This document shows, in pieces, positions 24,178 to 33,555 of a stretch of DNA of 44,963 nucleotides (the first letter of the stretch is position 1; every line of letters begins with the position of its first letter). Both the position numbers and the translations under genes were made by a program. This DNA is from Mesorhizobium sp. WSM4306 (GTDB taxonomy: Bacteria; Pseudomonadota; Alphaproteobacteria; Rhizobiales; Rhizobiaceae), in the NCBI RefSeq assembly GCF_007003975.1, contig NZ_VFTC01000041.1:1-44963 (forward strand), read 5' to 3'. The notes beneath the pieces were generated by a model. That model had not been told where the DNA came from, made no database searches, and saw only the letters and a program-made list of their open reading frames with translations.

Positions 24178-24450
24178 CTATCTGTCCAGCACCGCGCGGA
24201 TGGTTTCCATGGCGGTCACCAGGCGGCGCGACACTTCCTTGTTGGCATCTTCCAGCCTTTCGGCGCGGGCTTCGGAATTGTCGAGTTCCTGCGCCAGCCG
24301 GGAACGGTCGGCGTTCATGCGCTGCACTTCAGCCTCGGCTTCGGAATAGTCGCGCTCGTGCTCGAGCTTGGCCGCGACGGCGTTTTCCAGCCCCTCGATG
24401 GCCTTGCCTAGCCTGTGGATGACTTCCTTGAGTGTGGTTTCCCCGGTCAT
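24178..24450 (-). CDS. DUF4164 coiled-coil protein
   Basis: A 90-residue protein that is almost entirely one coiled coil (AIEGLENAVAAKLEHERD onward, heptad Leu/Ala pattern, highly charged). It matches my memory of the short DUF4164 family found directly upstream of zapA in rhizobia. By context it is a candidate division-associated partner of ZapA, in the manner of ZapB, but this is inference. It is the first gene of a two-gene operon and is divergent from tkt. The 261 bp between them should hold both promoters; nothing else was seen there. Confidence 0.8.
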   Translation of the reverse strand: MTGETTLKEVIHRLGKAIEGLENAVAAKLEHERDYSEAEAEVQRMNADRSRLAQELDNSEARAERLEDANKEVSRRLVTAMETIRAVLDR

Positions 24451-24711
24451 GGCCTTCGTCCTGTGCCCTGCCCATCACCGAATCGCTCGCGTTCAGAACG
24501 CGTTATCCCGGAAACATTAGGCACCGGGTGAAGGCAACGTCAACAAAGCTCTCGCGACTGTCCCCTGCTAACGCTAATGTTGGCCTGCCGCCGGCATCAC
24601 AAGACCGGCAAATGTGCAGCCGATTTGTTGACTAAAAGCCCGCGCCTGCTATGTGTCGCGCACCCTTTCCAGGGCTCTGCCAAGCCCGCAAATCCCCACC
24701 CCGGAGGTACC

Positions 24712-26703
24712 ATGACGTCGCGTGAACAACATGACCGGATGGCCAATGCGATCCGTTTTCTCGCCATGGACGCCGTCGAAAAGGCCCAGTCCGGCCATCC
24801 AGGCTTGCCCATGGGCTGCGCCGACATCGCCACCGTGCTGTTCACCCGCTTCCTGAAATATGATCCCAAGAACCCCCATTGGCCCGACCGCGACCGCTTC
24901 ATCCTGTCGGCCGGCCATGGTTCTATGCTGCTCTATTCGCTGCTGCACCTGACCGGCTACGAGGACATGACGATCGACCAGATCAAGCATTTCCGCCAGC
25001 TCGGCTCGAAGACCGCCGGCCATCCCGAATACGGCCACGCCACCGGCATCGAGACGACGACCGGCCCGCTCGGCCAGGGTCTTGCCAATTCGGTCGGCTT
25101 CGCGCTCGGCGAGCGCATCATGAACGCCGCCTTCGGCAACGACCTCGTCGACCACTACACCTACGTTCTGGCTGGTGACGGCTGCCTGATGGAAGGCGTC
25201 TCCCAGGAAGCCATCGCGCTTGCCGGCCACCTCAAGCTCAACAAGCTGATCGTCTTCTGGGACAACAACAACATCTCGATCGACGGCCCGGTCTCGCTTG
25301 CCGACAACACCGACCAGGTTGCCCGCTTCCAGGCCTCCGGCTGGAACGCCAGCCACATTGACGGCACCGACCCGGAAGCGATCGCCTATGCCATCGAAGC
25401 CGCCCGCCATTCCGACAAGCCGACGATGATCGCCTGCAAGACGACCATCGGCTTCGGCGCCCCGACCAAGGCCGGCACCAACAAGGCGCACGGCTCGCCG
25501 CTCGGCGCCGACGAAATCGCCGGCGCGCGCAAATTCTTCAACTGGGACTCGCCGCCTTTCGAAATTCCGGCCGACATCCTCGACGCCTGGCGCACCGCAG
25601 GCAAGGCCGGCGCCAAGCCGCGCACCGATTGGGAGGGCCGCCTGGCCAAGGCCGACGCCAAGCTAAGGGTAGAGTTCGAGCGCCGCCTCGCCGGCAAGCT
25701 GCCGTCGAACTTCGATACCGTCATCGCCGACTACAAGAAGAAGCTGTCGGCCGACAAGCCGAAGGTCGCCACCCGCAAATCCTCTGAGATGGCGCTGGAA
25801 GTCATCAACGGCGCCGTGCCCGAGACCATCGGCGGCTCGGCCGACCTCACCGGCTCCAACAACACCAAGACCAGCCAGACCAAGAACATCACGCCGGACG
25901 ATTACGGCCAGCGTTATGTCCATTACGGCATTCGCGAACACGGCATGGCCGCCGCGCTAAACGGCCTGACGCTGCATGGCGGCCTCATCGCCTATGGTGG
26001 CACCTTCATGTGCTTCTCCGACTATGCCCGCCCGTCGATGCGGCTGGCGTCGCTGATGGGCATCCGCTCGATCTTCGTCATGACCCATGATTCCATCGGT
26101 CTCGGCGAAGACGGCCCGACCCACCAGCCGGTCGAGCATCTGGCGGCGCTGCGCGCCATCCCGAACCACAATGTCTTCCGTCCGGCCGACGCGGTGGAAA
26201 CCGCCGAATGCTGGCAGATTGCCATTGAGACGGAAAAGACGCCGGCGACCATGGCGCTGACCCGCCAGAACCTGCCGACGGTGCGCACCGAATACTCGGC
26301 CAAGAACCTGAGCAGCCAGGGCGCCTATGAACTGGCCGCGGCCAGTGGCGAGGCGGCGGTAACGATCTTCGCTACCGGCTCCGAGGTCGAGGTCGCTCTC
26401 GGCGCCCGCGACCTGCTTGAAAAGCACGGCCATCCGACCCGCGTCGTCTCTGTGCCTTGCTTCGAACTGTTCGACCAGCAGAGCGACGCCTACCGCAAGA
26501 AAACCATCGGCAACGCGCCGATCAAGATGGCGATCGAGGCCGGCATCCGCCAGGGCTGGGATCACCTGATCGGCTCCGACGGCATCTTCGTCGGCATGCA
26601 CGGCTTCGGCGCCTCCGGCACCATCGAGCAGCTCTACCCGCATTTCGGCATCACCGCCGAAGCGGCAGCCAAGGCAGCGGAAGCCCGCCTGCACAGCAAG
26701 TGA
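24712..26703 (+). CDS. tkt: Transketolase
   Basis: A 663-residue transketolase that moves two-carbon units between pentose and other sugar phosphates. The N-terminal thiamine diphosphate domain has HPGLPMGCADI and the GDG motif at residues 155-157 with the following NNN (DNNNISIDG). The central pyrimidine-binding domain has the conserved Glu in GIREHGMAAA, then HDSIGLGEDGPTHQPVEHLA. The C-terminal domain ends MHGFGASG. The ATG at 24712 follows CGGAGG. It leads the tkt-gap-(antiporter)-pgk-fba cluster for pentose phosphate and gluconeogenic or Calvin-type carbon flow. No Rubisco or phosphoribulokinase gene is in this window. Confidence 0.96.
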   Translation: MTSREQHDRMANAIRFLAMDAVEKAQSGHPGLPMGCADIATVLFTRFLKYDPKNPHWPDRDRFILSAGHGSMLLYSLLHLTGYEDMTIDQIKHFRQLGSKTAGHPEYGHATGIETTTGPLGQGLANSVGFALGERIMNAAFGNDLVDHYTYVLAGDGCLMEGVSQEAIALAGHLKLNKLIVFWDNNNISIDGPVSLADNTDQVARFQASGWNASHIDGTDPEAIAYAIEAARHSDKPTMIACKTTIGFGAPTKAGTNKAHGSPLGADEIAGARKFFNWDSPPFEIPADILDAWRTAGKAGAKPRTDWEGRLAKADAKLRVEFERRLAGKLPSNFDTVIADYKKKLSADKPKVATRKSSEMALEVINGAVPETIGGSADLTGSNNTKTSQTKNITPDDYGQRYVHYGIREHGMAAALNGLTLHGGLIAYGGTFMCFSDYARPSMRLASLMGIRSIFVMTHDSIGLGEDGPTHQPVEHLAALRAIPNHNVFRPADAVETAECWQIAIETEKTPATMALTRQNLPTVRTEYSAKNLSSQGAYELAAASGEAAVTIFATGSEVEVALGARDLLEKHGHPTRVVSVPCFELFDQQSDAYRKKTIGNAPIKMAIEAGIRQGWDHLIGSDGIFVGMHGFGASGTIEQLYPHFGITAEAAAKAAEARLHSK

Positions 26704-26712
26704 CACCGGCGT

Positions 26713-26749
26713 CAGTCCCGCGAACCGCAAAGGCGGTTTCGCGGGACTG
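26713..26749 (+). other. Stem-loop between tkt and gap
   Basis: CAGTCCCGCGAACCGC (26713-26728) pairs with GCGGTTTCGCGGGACTG across an AAAG loop with one bulged T. It starts nine bases after the tkt stop. There is no T-run, so it is more likely a processing or stabilising hairpin, or a partial terminator, than a full stop. Confidence 0.65.
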
Positions 26750-26860
26750 GACCAACCTAATCGATTTAAATTCGGCTTTCTGCGGCTGGATTCTTGTGCC
26801 ATCCGCAGCTATGAAGCTGCGGACCCATCTGCCGCCTTTCGAACTCCCAGGGAGAGTAAA

Positions 26861-27871
26861 ATGACCGTCAGAGTTGCCATCAACGGATTTGGCCGCATCG
26901 GCCGCAACATCCTGCGCGCCATCCATGAATCCGGCCGCAAGGACATCGACGTCGTCGCCGTCAACGATCTCGGCCCGGTCGAGACCAACGCCCACCTGCT
27001 GCGCTATGACAGCGTGCACGGCCGCTTCCCGCACGAAGTTTCGGTATCCGGCGACCAGATCACCGTCGGCAGGGAGACCTTCAAGGTCACCGCCATCAAG
27101 GACCCGGCGCAGCTGCCGTGGAAGGAACTCGGCGTCGACATCGCGCTCGAATGCACCGGCATCTTCACCGCTCGCGACAAGGCCGCAGCGCATCTGACCG
27201 CCGGCGCAAAACGCGTCGTCGTCTCGGCGCCTGCCGAGGGTGCTGACCTCACAGTGGTCTACGGCATCAACCACGACAAGCTGAGCAAGGACCATATCGT
27301 CATCTCGAACGCGTCCTGCACCACCAATTGCCTGGCGCCGCTGGCCGCCGTGTTGCACGAGGCCGTCGGCATCGAAAGAGGCATGATGACGACGATCCAC
27401 TCCTACACCGGCGACCAGCCGACGCTGGACACCATGCACAAGGATCTCTACCGCGCCCGCGCCGCCGCGCTGTCGCAGATCCCGACCTCGACCGGCGCCG
27501 CCAAGGCGATCGGCCTGGTGCTGCCCGACCTCAAGGGCAAGCTTGACGGCATCTCGATCCGCGTGCCGACCCCGAACGTCTCGGTCGTCGACTTCAAGTT
27601 CATCGCCAAGCGCGCCACCACCGTGCAGGAGATCAACGAAGCGGTGATCGCCGCCTCCAACGGTAAGCTCAAGGGCATTTTGGGCGTCACCCATCACCCG
27701 AACGTCTCGATCGACTTCAACCACGACCCGCGCTCCTCGATCATGGCGCTCGACCAGACCAAGGTCATGGACGGCAACTTCGTTTCGGTGCTGTCCTGGT
27801 ACGACAATGAGTGGGGATTCTCCAGCCGCATGGCCGACACCTCGGTTGCCTTCGGCAAGACCATCGCCTGA
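26861..27871 (+). CDS. gap: Glyceraldehyde-3-phosphate dehydrogenase, type I
   Basis: A 336-residue GAPDH. The NAD domain opens with VAINGFGRIGRN. The catalytic Cys153 lies in SNASCTTNCLAP, and the active-site His is in the HSYTGDQ segment. The C-terminal region has SWYDNEWGFS. It interconverts glyceraldehyde 3-phosphate and 1,3-bisphosphoglycerate. The N-D pair after the second strand (AVNDLG) suggests NAD preference. The ATG at 26861 follows GGGAGAG. It is followed by a clear terminator, so pgk is probably transcribed separately. Confidence 0.96.
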   Translation: MTVRVAINGFGRIGRNILRAIHESGRKDIDVVAVNDLGPVETNAHLLRYDSVHGRFPHEVSVSGDQITVGRETFKVTAIKDPAQLPWKELGVDIALECTGIFTARDKAAAHLTAGAKRVVVSAPAEGADLTVVYGINHDKLSKDHIVISNASCTTNCLAPLAAVLHEAVGIERGMMTTIHSYTGDQPTLDTMHKDLYRARAAALSQIPTSTGAAKAIGLVLPDLKGKLDGISIRVPTPNVSVVDFKFIAKRATTVQEINEAVIAASNGKLKGILGVTHHPNVSIDFNHDPRSSIMALDQTKVMDGNFVSVLSWYDNEWGFSSRMADTSVAFGKTIA

Positions 27872-27898
27872 TCGCAGGTATCGTCTTACAGCCTCGAA

Positions 27899-27924
27899 AC
27901 GCCCGGTTTTGTCCGGGCGTTTTT
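27899..27924 (+). terminator. Rho-independent terminator of gap
   Basis: ACGCCCGG and CCGGGCGT enclose TTTTGT and are followed by a run of five T. It lies 27 bp after the gap stop. Confidence 0.92.
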
Positions 27925-28077
27925 CGTCGGGCGCGTGCCTAGCCGGACCGACCGGCCAAAATGCACGAAAATCAGCGGGATAGGGCAAAAAACCACCCTC
28001 CCGCCTTGCACTGGCCATGCCTTCGCCCCACTCTGCCGTAAATCGGGAGAAAGAGGAATTCGAGGGGCAAGTCACGG

Positions 28078-29967
28078 ATGGAGCATGCGATCTATCTCGT
28101 TACGCTGGTCGGCACAGCGCTCGTCGTCGCCGCCGCGTTCTCGAGCCTGATCGCCTTCCGCTTCGGCGCTCCCCTGCTGCTGCTCTTCCTCTGCATCGGT
28201 CTCGCCACCGGCACTGACGGTCTCGGCATCGAATTCGACAATGCGCGCGTGGCTTATTTTGCCGGCTCACTGGCGCTGGCGGTCATCCTGTTCGATTCCG
28301 GTTTCGGCACGCCGCTCAATGCGCTGCGCCAGGCGGCCGGGCCGGCGCTGTCGTTGGCGACCTTCGGCGTGCTTTTGACCACCGGCCTGTTCGGCGCCGC
28401 CGCCTATTACCTGCTCGACCTCAGCTGGCTGGAATCCTTCCTGCTCGGGGCCGCCGTCGCCTCGACCGACGCGGCTGCGGTGTTCTTCCTGCTGCGTGCC
28501 GGCGAGATCAATCTGCGCGAGCGCGTGCGCGCCACGCTCGAAGTCGAATCCGGCACCAACGACCCGATCGCCATCTTCCTCACCATCACGCTGGTCGAGG
28601 TCATCGCCGCCCACGCCAATCCCGAGACCCATGTGCTGGTCACCAATCTGGTCCTCGGCTTCGTGCTCAACATGGGCCTCGGCGCCATTGTCGGCGTGCT
28701 TGGCGGCCTTGCCATCGTACGCCTCGTCGACCGGCTCAATCTCGACCACGGCCTGCTGCCGATCTTCGTGCTGACCTTGTCGCTGATGGTGTTCGCCGCC
28801 GCCGGCGCCATCGGCGGATCTGGTTTTCTCGCGGTCTATCTCGCCGGTCTGATTGCCGGCAATTCCGACATCCGCGCCGTCACCATCCTGAAGCGCTTCC
28901 AGGACGGCATGTCGTGGCTGGCGCAGATCATCATGTTCCTGATCCTCGGCCTGTTCGCGACGCCGTCGCAATTTCCGGCGATCCTGGTGCCTGCGGTGCT
29001 GCTTGGCCTGTTCCTGATGTTTGTCGCGCGCCCGATCGCCGTCTGGCTTTGCCTGATCCCGTTCCGCCTGCCGCGTCCCGAGGTCGCCTTCGTGTCCTGG
29101 GTCGGCCTGCGTGGCGCAGTCTCCATCCTGCTTGCCATCACCCCGCTGCTCGGCGGGCTGGAGAACGGGCGCGTCATCTTCAACACCGCCTTCATCATCG
29201 TGCTGGTGTCGCTGGTGGTGCAGGGCTGGACGGTCGGGCCACTGGCGCGCCGCCTCGGCCTGATCGTGCCGGCGAGGCTCGGGCCTCTCGACAAGGTCGA
29301 GCTCGAACTGCCGGGCTCGGCCCATCACGAGCTTCTCGCCTATCGCGTCGCGCCCGGCAGTCCGGTGGCGCGCGGCGAGCGCATCCCGCGCTGGGCCAGG
29401 CCCTCGCTGGTGCTGCGCGACGGCCGCTCGATGCGCTTCCAGGACATGGGCCGGCTCGCCGCCGGCGACCAGGTTTACATCTTCGTGCCCGACCGCTATC
29501 CGCGCCTGCTCGACAAGCTGTTCGCCAGCCGCGCCGTGGTCGACCCCGAGGATGCCGATTTCTTCGGCGCCTTCGCCGTCGATCCGGCACGTTCAGCCGG
29601 CGAACTGGAAGCCGCCTACACGCCAGGCCTGACCGAAGCCGAGCAGAAGCTCACCGTCGGCGCGCTGGTGGCGGCAAGGCTCGGCGGCCATGCCGAATAT
29701 GCCGACCGTGTACTGATCGGCCCGATCGAGCTGATCGTCCGCGACGTCGACGACAAGGGCAAGATCACAGGCCTCGGCCTGTCCTTCGAGCCGACCGCGC
29801 CGGTGGCGCGGGTACCGGTGTTCCTCAGCGCCGGCGAGATCGGCGACCGTGTCTCCGCCTTCATCCGCAGCTGGCGCAAGCCGACGGAAACGCAGGTGGC
29901 GGAGGCTCGGGCTGAGGAGAAGCCGTCCTCGGAGCCTGCCGCGGAGAAGGCAGCGACCGAGAGCTGA
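28078..29967 (+). CDS. nhaP2: K+/H+ antiporter, CPA1 family (NhaP2/CvrA type)
   Basis: A 629-residue inner-membrane antiporter. About twelve to thirteen hydrophobic helices cover residues 5-400. Conserved CPA motifs include VILFDSGF, the ion-site segment GAAVASTDAAAVF, then LEVESGTNDPIA and GLRGAVSILLAI. After the membrane part come a TrkA-C-like domain (RVAPGSPVARGERI to GDQVYIFVP, residues 420-480) and a CorC/HlyC-like transporter-associated domain to about residue 605, as in NhaP2. It probably exports K+ in exchange for protons under osmotic or pH stress. It interrupts the usual gap-pgk order, after the gap terminator, and so probably has its own promoter in 27925-28077. Confidence 0.9.
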   Translation: MEHAIYLVTLVGTALVVAAAFSSLIAFRFGAPLLLLFLCIGLATGTDGLGIEFDNARVAYFAGSLALAVILFDSGFGTPLNALRQAAGPALSLATFGVLLTTGLFGAAAYYLLDLSWLESFLLGAAVASTDAAAVFFLLRAGEINLRERVRATLEVESGTNDPIAIFLTITLVEVIAAHANPETHVLVTNLVLGFVLNMGLGAIVGVLGGLAIVRLVDRLNLDHGLLPIFVLTLSLMVFAAAGAIGGSGFLAVYLAGLIAGNSDIRAVTILKRFQDGMSWLAQIIMFLILGLFATPSQFPAILVPAVLLGLFLMFVARPIAVWLCLIPFRLPRPEVAFVSWVGLRGAVSILLAITPLLGGLENGRVIFNTAFIIVLVSLVVQGWTVGPLARRLGLIVPARLGPLDKVELELPGSAHHELLAYRVAPGSPVARGERIPRWARPSLVLRDGRSMRFQDMGRLAAGDQVYIFVPDRYPRLLDKLFASRAVVDPEDADFFGAFAVDPARSAGELEAAYTPGLTEAEQKLTVGALVAARLGGHAEYADRVLIGPIELIVRDVDDKGKITGLGLSFEPTAPVARVPVFLSAGEIGDRVSAFIRSWRKPTETQVAEARAEEKPSSEPAAEKAATES

Positions 29968-30124
29968 CCACGATCCGTCTGCGCCACCAGCCGAAGCAAG
30001 TTTGTCCCCAGCATCACTGCTACCTTCGCCCTGACTTCAAAATTTAACGCGCAGCGCGGCTCAAGCCTTGCATCGTAGCCGGTGCTGGTTATGGTCCCGG
30101 CGATTTTCACGGAAAGGAACCAGC

Positions 30125-31327
30125 ATGGCCGCCTTCAAGACACTCGACGATATCGGCAATATCAGCGGCAAGCGCGTGCTGGTGCGGGTCGACCTCAACG
30201 TGCCCGTCGCCGACGGCAAGGTCACCGACGCCACCCGCATCGAACGCATCGCGCCGACCATCGCCGAACTGTCCGGCAAGGGTGCCAAGGTCATCCTGCT
30301 CGCCCATTTCGGCCGGCCGAAGGACGGTCCCTCGCCCGAACTCTCGCTGGAACCGATCGCCAAGGCCACAGCCGAGGTGCTCGGCCGTCCCGTTGGCTTT
30401 GCCTCGGATTGCGTTGGCGACACGGCGGGAAGTGCAGTCGCCGCCATGAACAAGGGCGACGTGCTGCTCTTGGAAAACACCCGCTTCTACAAGACCGAGG
30501 AGAAGAACGACCCGGCCTTCACCGAAAGGCTTGCCGCCAATGGCGACATTTTCGTCAACGACGCCTTTTCGGCCGCGCATCGGGCGCACTCCTCGACCGA
30601 AGGCCTGGCGCGGCTGTTGCCTGCCTATGCCGGCCGCACCATGCAGGCCGAACTCGAGGCACTGGAGAAAGGTCTGGGCGATCCGGTCCGCCCTGTCGTT
30701 GCCATTGTCGGCGGCGCCAAGGTGTCGACCAAGATCGACCTGTTGATGAACCTGGTGAAGAAGGTGGACGCGCTGGTGATCGGCGGCGGCATGGCCAACA
30801 CCTTCCTCGCCGCGCGCGGCACAGCTGTCGGCAAGTCGCTGTGCGAGCACGACCTTGCCCCGACCGCCAAGCAGATCATGATCGAGGCCGCCGAAGCCGG
30901 CTGCGCCATCATCCTGCCGGTCGACGGCGTCGTCGCAAAAGAGTTCAAGGCGGGCGCGGCTTGCGAGACCGTCGCCATCTCCGACGTGCCGGCCGACGGC
31001 ATGATCCTCGATGTCGGCGAAAAGACCGTGAAGGCGATCGGCGAATGGATCGACCGCGCCGCGACGCTGGTCTGGAACGGCCCGCTCGGCGCCTTCGAGA
31101 TCGAGCCTTTCGACCATGCGACCGTGGCCGCGGCCAGGCACGCGGCGGCCCGCACCACGGCCGGCATGCTGGTCTCGGTCGCCGGCGGCGGCGATACGGT
31201 GGCCGCACTCAATCATGCCGGCGTCGCCGACGACTTCACCTATGTCTCGACCGCCGGCGGCGCCTTCCTGGAATGGATGGAAGGCAAGCCACTGCCCGGC
31301 GTCGATGTGCTGAAAAAGCAGGCCTGA
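30125..31327 (+). CDS. pgk: Phosphoglycerate kinase
   Basis: A 400-residue phosphoglycerate kinase. The N-terminal domain has VRVDLNVPVADGK and LAHFGRPK, which bind the triose substrate, and LLENTRFYKTEEKND. The C-terminal nucleotide domain has VAIVGGAKVSTKIDLL, the GGGMANTFL hinge segment, and SVAGGGDTVAALNHAG near the end. It catalyses ATP-linked interconversion of 1,3-bisphosphoglycerate and 3-phosphoglycerate. The ATG at 30125 follows AAAGGA. It is preceded by the antiporter gene and followed, after a dispersed repeat, by the aldolase gene. Confidence 0.96.
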   Translation: MAAFKTLDDIGNISGKRVLVRVDLNVPVADGKVTDATRIERIAPTIAELSGKGAKVILLAHFGRPKDGPSPELSLEPIAKATAEVLGRPVGFASDCVGDTAGSAVAAMNKGDVLLLENTRFYKTEEKNDPAFTERLAANGDIFVNDAFSAAHRAHSSTEGLARLLPAYAGRTMQAELEALEKGLGDPVRPVVAIVGGAKVSTKIDLLMNLVKKVDALVIGGGMANTFLAARGTAVGKSLCEHDLAPTAKQIMIEAAEAGCAIILPVDGVVAKEFKAGAACETVAISDVPADGMILDVGEKTVKAIGEWIDRAATLVWNGPLGAFEIEPFDHATVAAARHAAARTTAGMLVSVAGGGDTVAALNHAGVADDFTYVSTAGGAFLEWMEGKPLPGVDVLKKQA

Positions 31328-31414
31328 CCGGAACGTCGGCGCCAAATGACGCGCCGGAAACTTTCAATCGATTCGAGCTTTCCGATGCCATTCCTTTGGC
31401 GGTAGACTTCCGTT

Positions 31415-31519
31415 AGAGCAATTCCAGGAAAAGTGTGAGCGGGTTTTCCGTCCGGAATTGCGTAAAAACAATGACATAGAGCGGTTCGCCGTTTCCGTGA
31501 AACGGTGAACCGCTCTATG
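31415..31519. repeat. Two-hairpin dispersed repeat, copy 2, between pgk and fba
   Basis: The first hairpin pairs GCAATTCC with GGAATTGC around the core AAAAGTGTGAGCGGGTTTT. The second pairs CATAGAGCGGTTCGCCGTTT with its near-perfect inverse (one G-T pair, 21-bp stem, loop of three). It closely matches copy 1 at 15619-15717. It fills most of the pgk-fba gap, so it should be transcribed with them and may modulate fba expression. Confidence 0.85.
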
Positions 31520-31550
31520 TGCGGAACAGACCCCTTCAGGAGAAGCAAAA

Positions 31551-32576
31551 ATGAGCGAACGTCTCGAAGATATTGCCGCCGCGATCGTGGCCGGCGGCAA
31601 AGGCCTGCTGGCCGCCGATGAAAGCTCCGGCACCATCAAGAAACGCTTCGACGTCATCGGCGTCGAATCGACCGCCGACAGCCGCCGCGACTACCGCGAG
31701 ATGATGTTTCGCGCCAAGGACGCGATGACCAAATACATCTCCGGCGTCATTCTCTATGACGAGACGATCCGCCAGAAGGCCGCCGACGGCACGCCGCTGG
31801 TCGATATCATCAAGGCCGCGGGCGCGATTCCCGGCATCAAGGTCGACGCCGGCGCCAAGCCGCTGGCCGGCTTCCCGGGCGACACCATCACCGAGGGCCT
31901 CGACGGCCTGCGTGAACGCCTTGCCGATTATTACAAGCTCGGCGCCCGCTTCGCCAAATGGCGCGCGGTGATCGACATCGACACCGGCAAGGGCGTGCCT
32001 TCGGCCAACTCGATCGCCTCCAATGCCCATGCGCTGGCCCGTTATGCGGCACTTTGCCAGGAAGCCGGCATCGTACCGATCGTTGAACCGGAGGTGCTGA
32101 TGGACGGCGCCCACGACATCGACACCTGCTACGCCGTCTCGAAGGCGACGCTGATCAAGCTCTATGACGAGCTTCATGCGGCGCGCGTGGTGCTGGAAGG
32201 CTCGATCCTGAAGCCCAACATGGTCATTGCCGGCAAGAAATCCGGCAAGACGAACAGCCCCGAGGAGATCGCAGAGAAGACGATCAAGCTTTTCCGCGAA
32301 ACCGTGCCGGTCGCGGTGCCCGGCATCGCCTTCCTCTCGGGTGGACAGTCGGACGAGGAAGCGACCGCCAACCTAAACGCCATCAACGCCATCGGCCCGC
32401 ATCCGTGGAAGCTGACCTTCTCCTACGGCCGCGCCCTGCAGGCCGCCCCGCAAAAGGCCTGGAGCGGCAAGGCATCGAACGTCGCCGCCGGCCAGGCCGC
32501 CTTCACCCATCGGGCCCACATGAACCATCTGGCGGCACTCGGAAAGTGGAAGGCGAGCCTCGAACAGGCCGCCTGA
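31551..32576 (+). CDS. fba: Fructose-bisphosphate aldolase, class I
   Basis: A 341-residue class I (Schiff-base) aldolase. Family motifs are LLAADESSGTIKKRF at residue 20, FAKWRAVIDI, IVEPEVLMDGAHD, and the Schiff-base lysine in GSILKPNMVIAG. FLSGGQSDEEAT follows, and the protein ends near WKASLEQAA. It splits or forms fructose 1,6-bisphosphate; the same fold can act on sedoheptulose bisphosphate. No metal is needed, unlike the class II enzymes common in other bacteria. The ATG at 31551 follows AGGAGAAG. It completes the tkt-gap-pgk-fba block and is followed by a strong terminator. Confidence 0.95.
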   Translation: MSERLEDIAAAIVAGGKGLLAADESSGTIKKRFDVIGVESTADSRRDYREMMFRAKDAMTKYISGVILYDETIRQKAADGTPLVDIIKAAGAIPGIKVDAGAKPLAGFPGDTITEGLDGLRERLADYYKLGARFAKWRAVIDIDTGKGVPSANSIASNAHALARYAALCQEAGIVPIVEPEVLMDGAHDIDTCYAVSKATLIKLYDELHAARVVLEGSILKPNMVIAGKKSGKTNSPEEIAEKTIKLFRETVPVAVPGIAFLSGGQSDEEATANLNAINAIGPHPWKLTFSYGRALQAAPQKAWSGKASNVAAGQAAFTHRAHMNHLAALGKWKASLEQAA

Positions 32577-32599
32577 GCGCAATCCTTCCATTGTCATAC

Positions 32600-32627
32600 A
32601 ACCCGGGCCGATGCGCCCGGGTTTTTG
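32600..32627 (+). terminator. Rho-independent terminator of fba
   Basis: ACCCGGGC (32601-32608) and GCCCGGGT (32615-32622) enclose a six-base loop and run into TTTTTG. It lies 25 bp after the fba stop. Confidence 0.92.
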
Positions 32628-32751
32628 TTTGTGCCGAGCCCGGGCTTGGGGCGAAGCCTGTCCATTCTTATCTCCCCTTCGGCAAAACCGCTGACGATGT
32701 CGGTTTGCGTCTATCCCGAACGTCCTTGGGATGACAAACAGGGAGAAGTTC

Positions 32752-33495
32752 ATGCCTCGCAACAAGGTGGTTTCGCGCGAAGACTGGTTTGAGGCGCACA
32801 AGGCGCATCTGGCGCGCGAGAAGGAGCTGACGCGGTTTCGCGAGCGCATCGCTGCCGAACGGCGTGAATTGCCTTGGCTGAAGATCCGGAAAGATTACGT
32901 CTTCGAGACCGAGCAAGGTCCGAAGAACCTGGCCGGGCTGTTCGCCAACCGCAGCCAGCTCATCGTCTATCACTTCATGATGACGCCAGGGTCGGATCAT
33001 CGCTGCGAAGGCTGTTCGTTCCTTGCCGACCATATAGACGGCGCCAACCAGCATCTGAGGCATCACGACGTGTCTCTGGTTGTGGTTGCGCGCGCGCCGC
33101 TGGCGGAGCTCCTGCCCTACAAGCAGCGCATGGGCTGGAAATTCGACTGGGTGTCGTCCTATGCCTCGGACTTCAACTTCGACATGCAGGTCTCCTTCAC
33201 CGACAAGCAGATCGCCGCCGGCGACACCACCTACAATTTCGAGACCCGTCCACGGACATCGAAGGATCTTCCCGGCACCAGTGTTTTCTACAAGGACGAG
33301 AACGGCGACATCTTCCTTACCTTCACGTCGCGCGCCCGTGGCGGCGAGTCTCAGATCGGCTGTTACGATTATCTCGACATGACGCCGAAGGGCCGCGACG
33401 AAAATGGCCCCTATCAAAGCCTGATGGACTGGGTGCGGCTGCATGACGAATATCAGGACAGGCACGCGGACAAGCCGAACTGCTGCGACGATTGA
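32752..33495 (+). CDS. DUF899 thioredoxin-like protein
   Basis: A 247-residue protein of the DUF899 family, with a thioredoxin-like fold. Recognisable segments are VVSREDWFEAHKAHLAREKE at the start, LIVYHFMMTPGSDHRCEGCSFLAD (the CxxC is in a position like that of redox-active sites), VVVARAPLAELLPYKQRMGW and the C-terminal MDWVRLHDEY. Redox activity is probable from the CEGC pair, but the substrate is unknown. I use the ATG at 32752, which follows GGGAGAAG, not the ATG seven codons earlier. It is a single gene after the fba terminator. Confidence 0.88.
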   Translation: MPRNKVVSREDWFEAHKAHLAREKELTRFRERIAAERRELPWLKIRKDYVFETEQGPKNLAGLFANRSQLIVYHFMMTPGSDHRCEGCSFLADHIDGANQHLRHHDVSLVVVARAPLAELLPYKQRMGWKFDWVSSYASDFNFDMQVSFTDKQIAAGDTTYNFETRPRTSKDLPGTSVFYKDENGDIFLTFTSRARGGESQIGCYDYLDMTPKGRDENGPYQSLMDWVRLHDEYQDRHADKPNCCDD

Positions 33496-33555
33496 AGGCG
33501 TTCACCTCAGCCCGAACATGCGCTAAGCCTGCCGCCAATCTATAACGGTATCGCC

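Noticed and set aside
26651..28075. 474-codon minus-strand frame opposite gap
   Set aside because: It covers GAPDH on the other strand, which has an intact active site; the antisense product has no domain-like pattern.
30082..31416. 444-codon plus-strand frame overlapping pgk in another phase
   Set aside because: The product is almost entirely Arg/Ala/Gly/Pro-rich, and the pgk frame is unmistakable.
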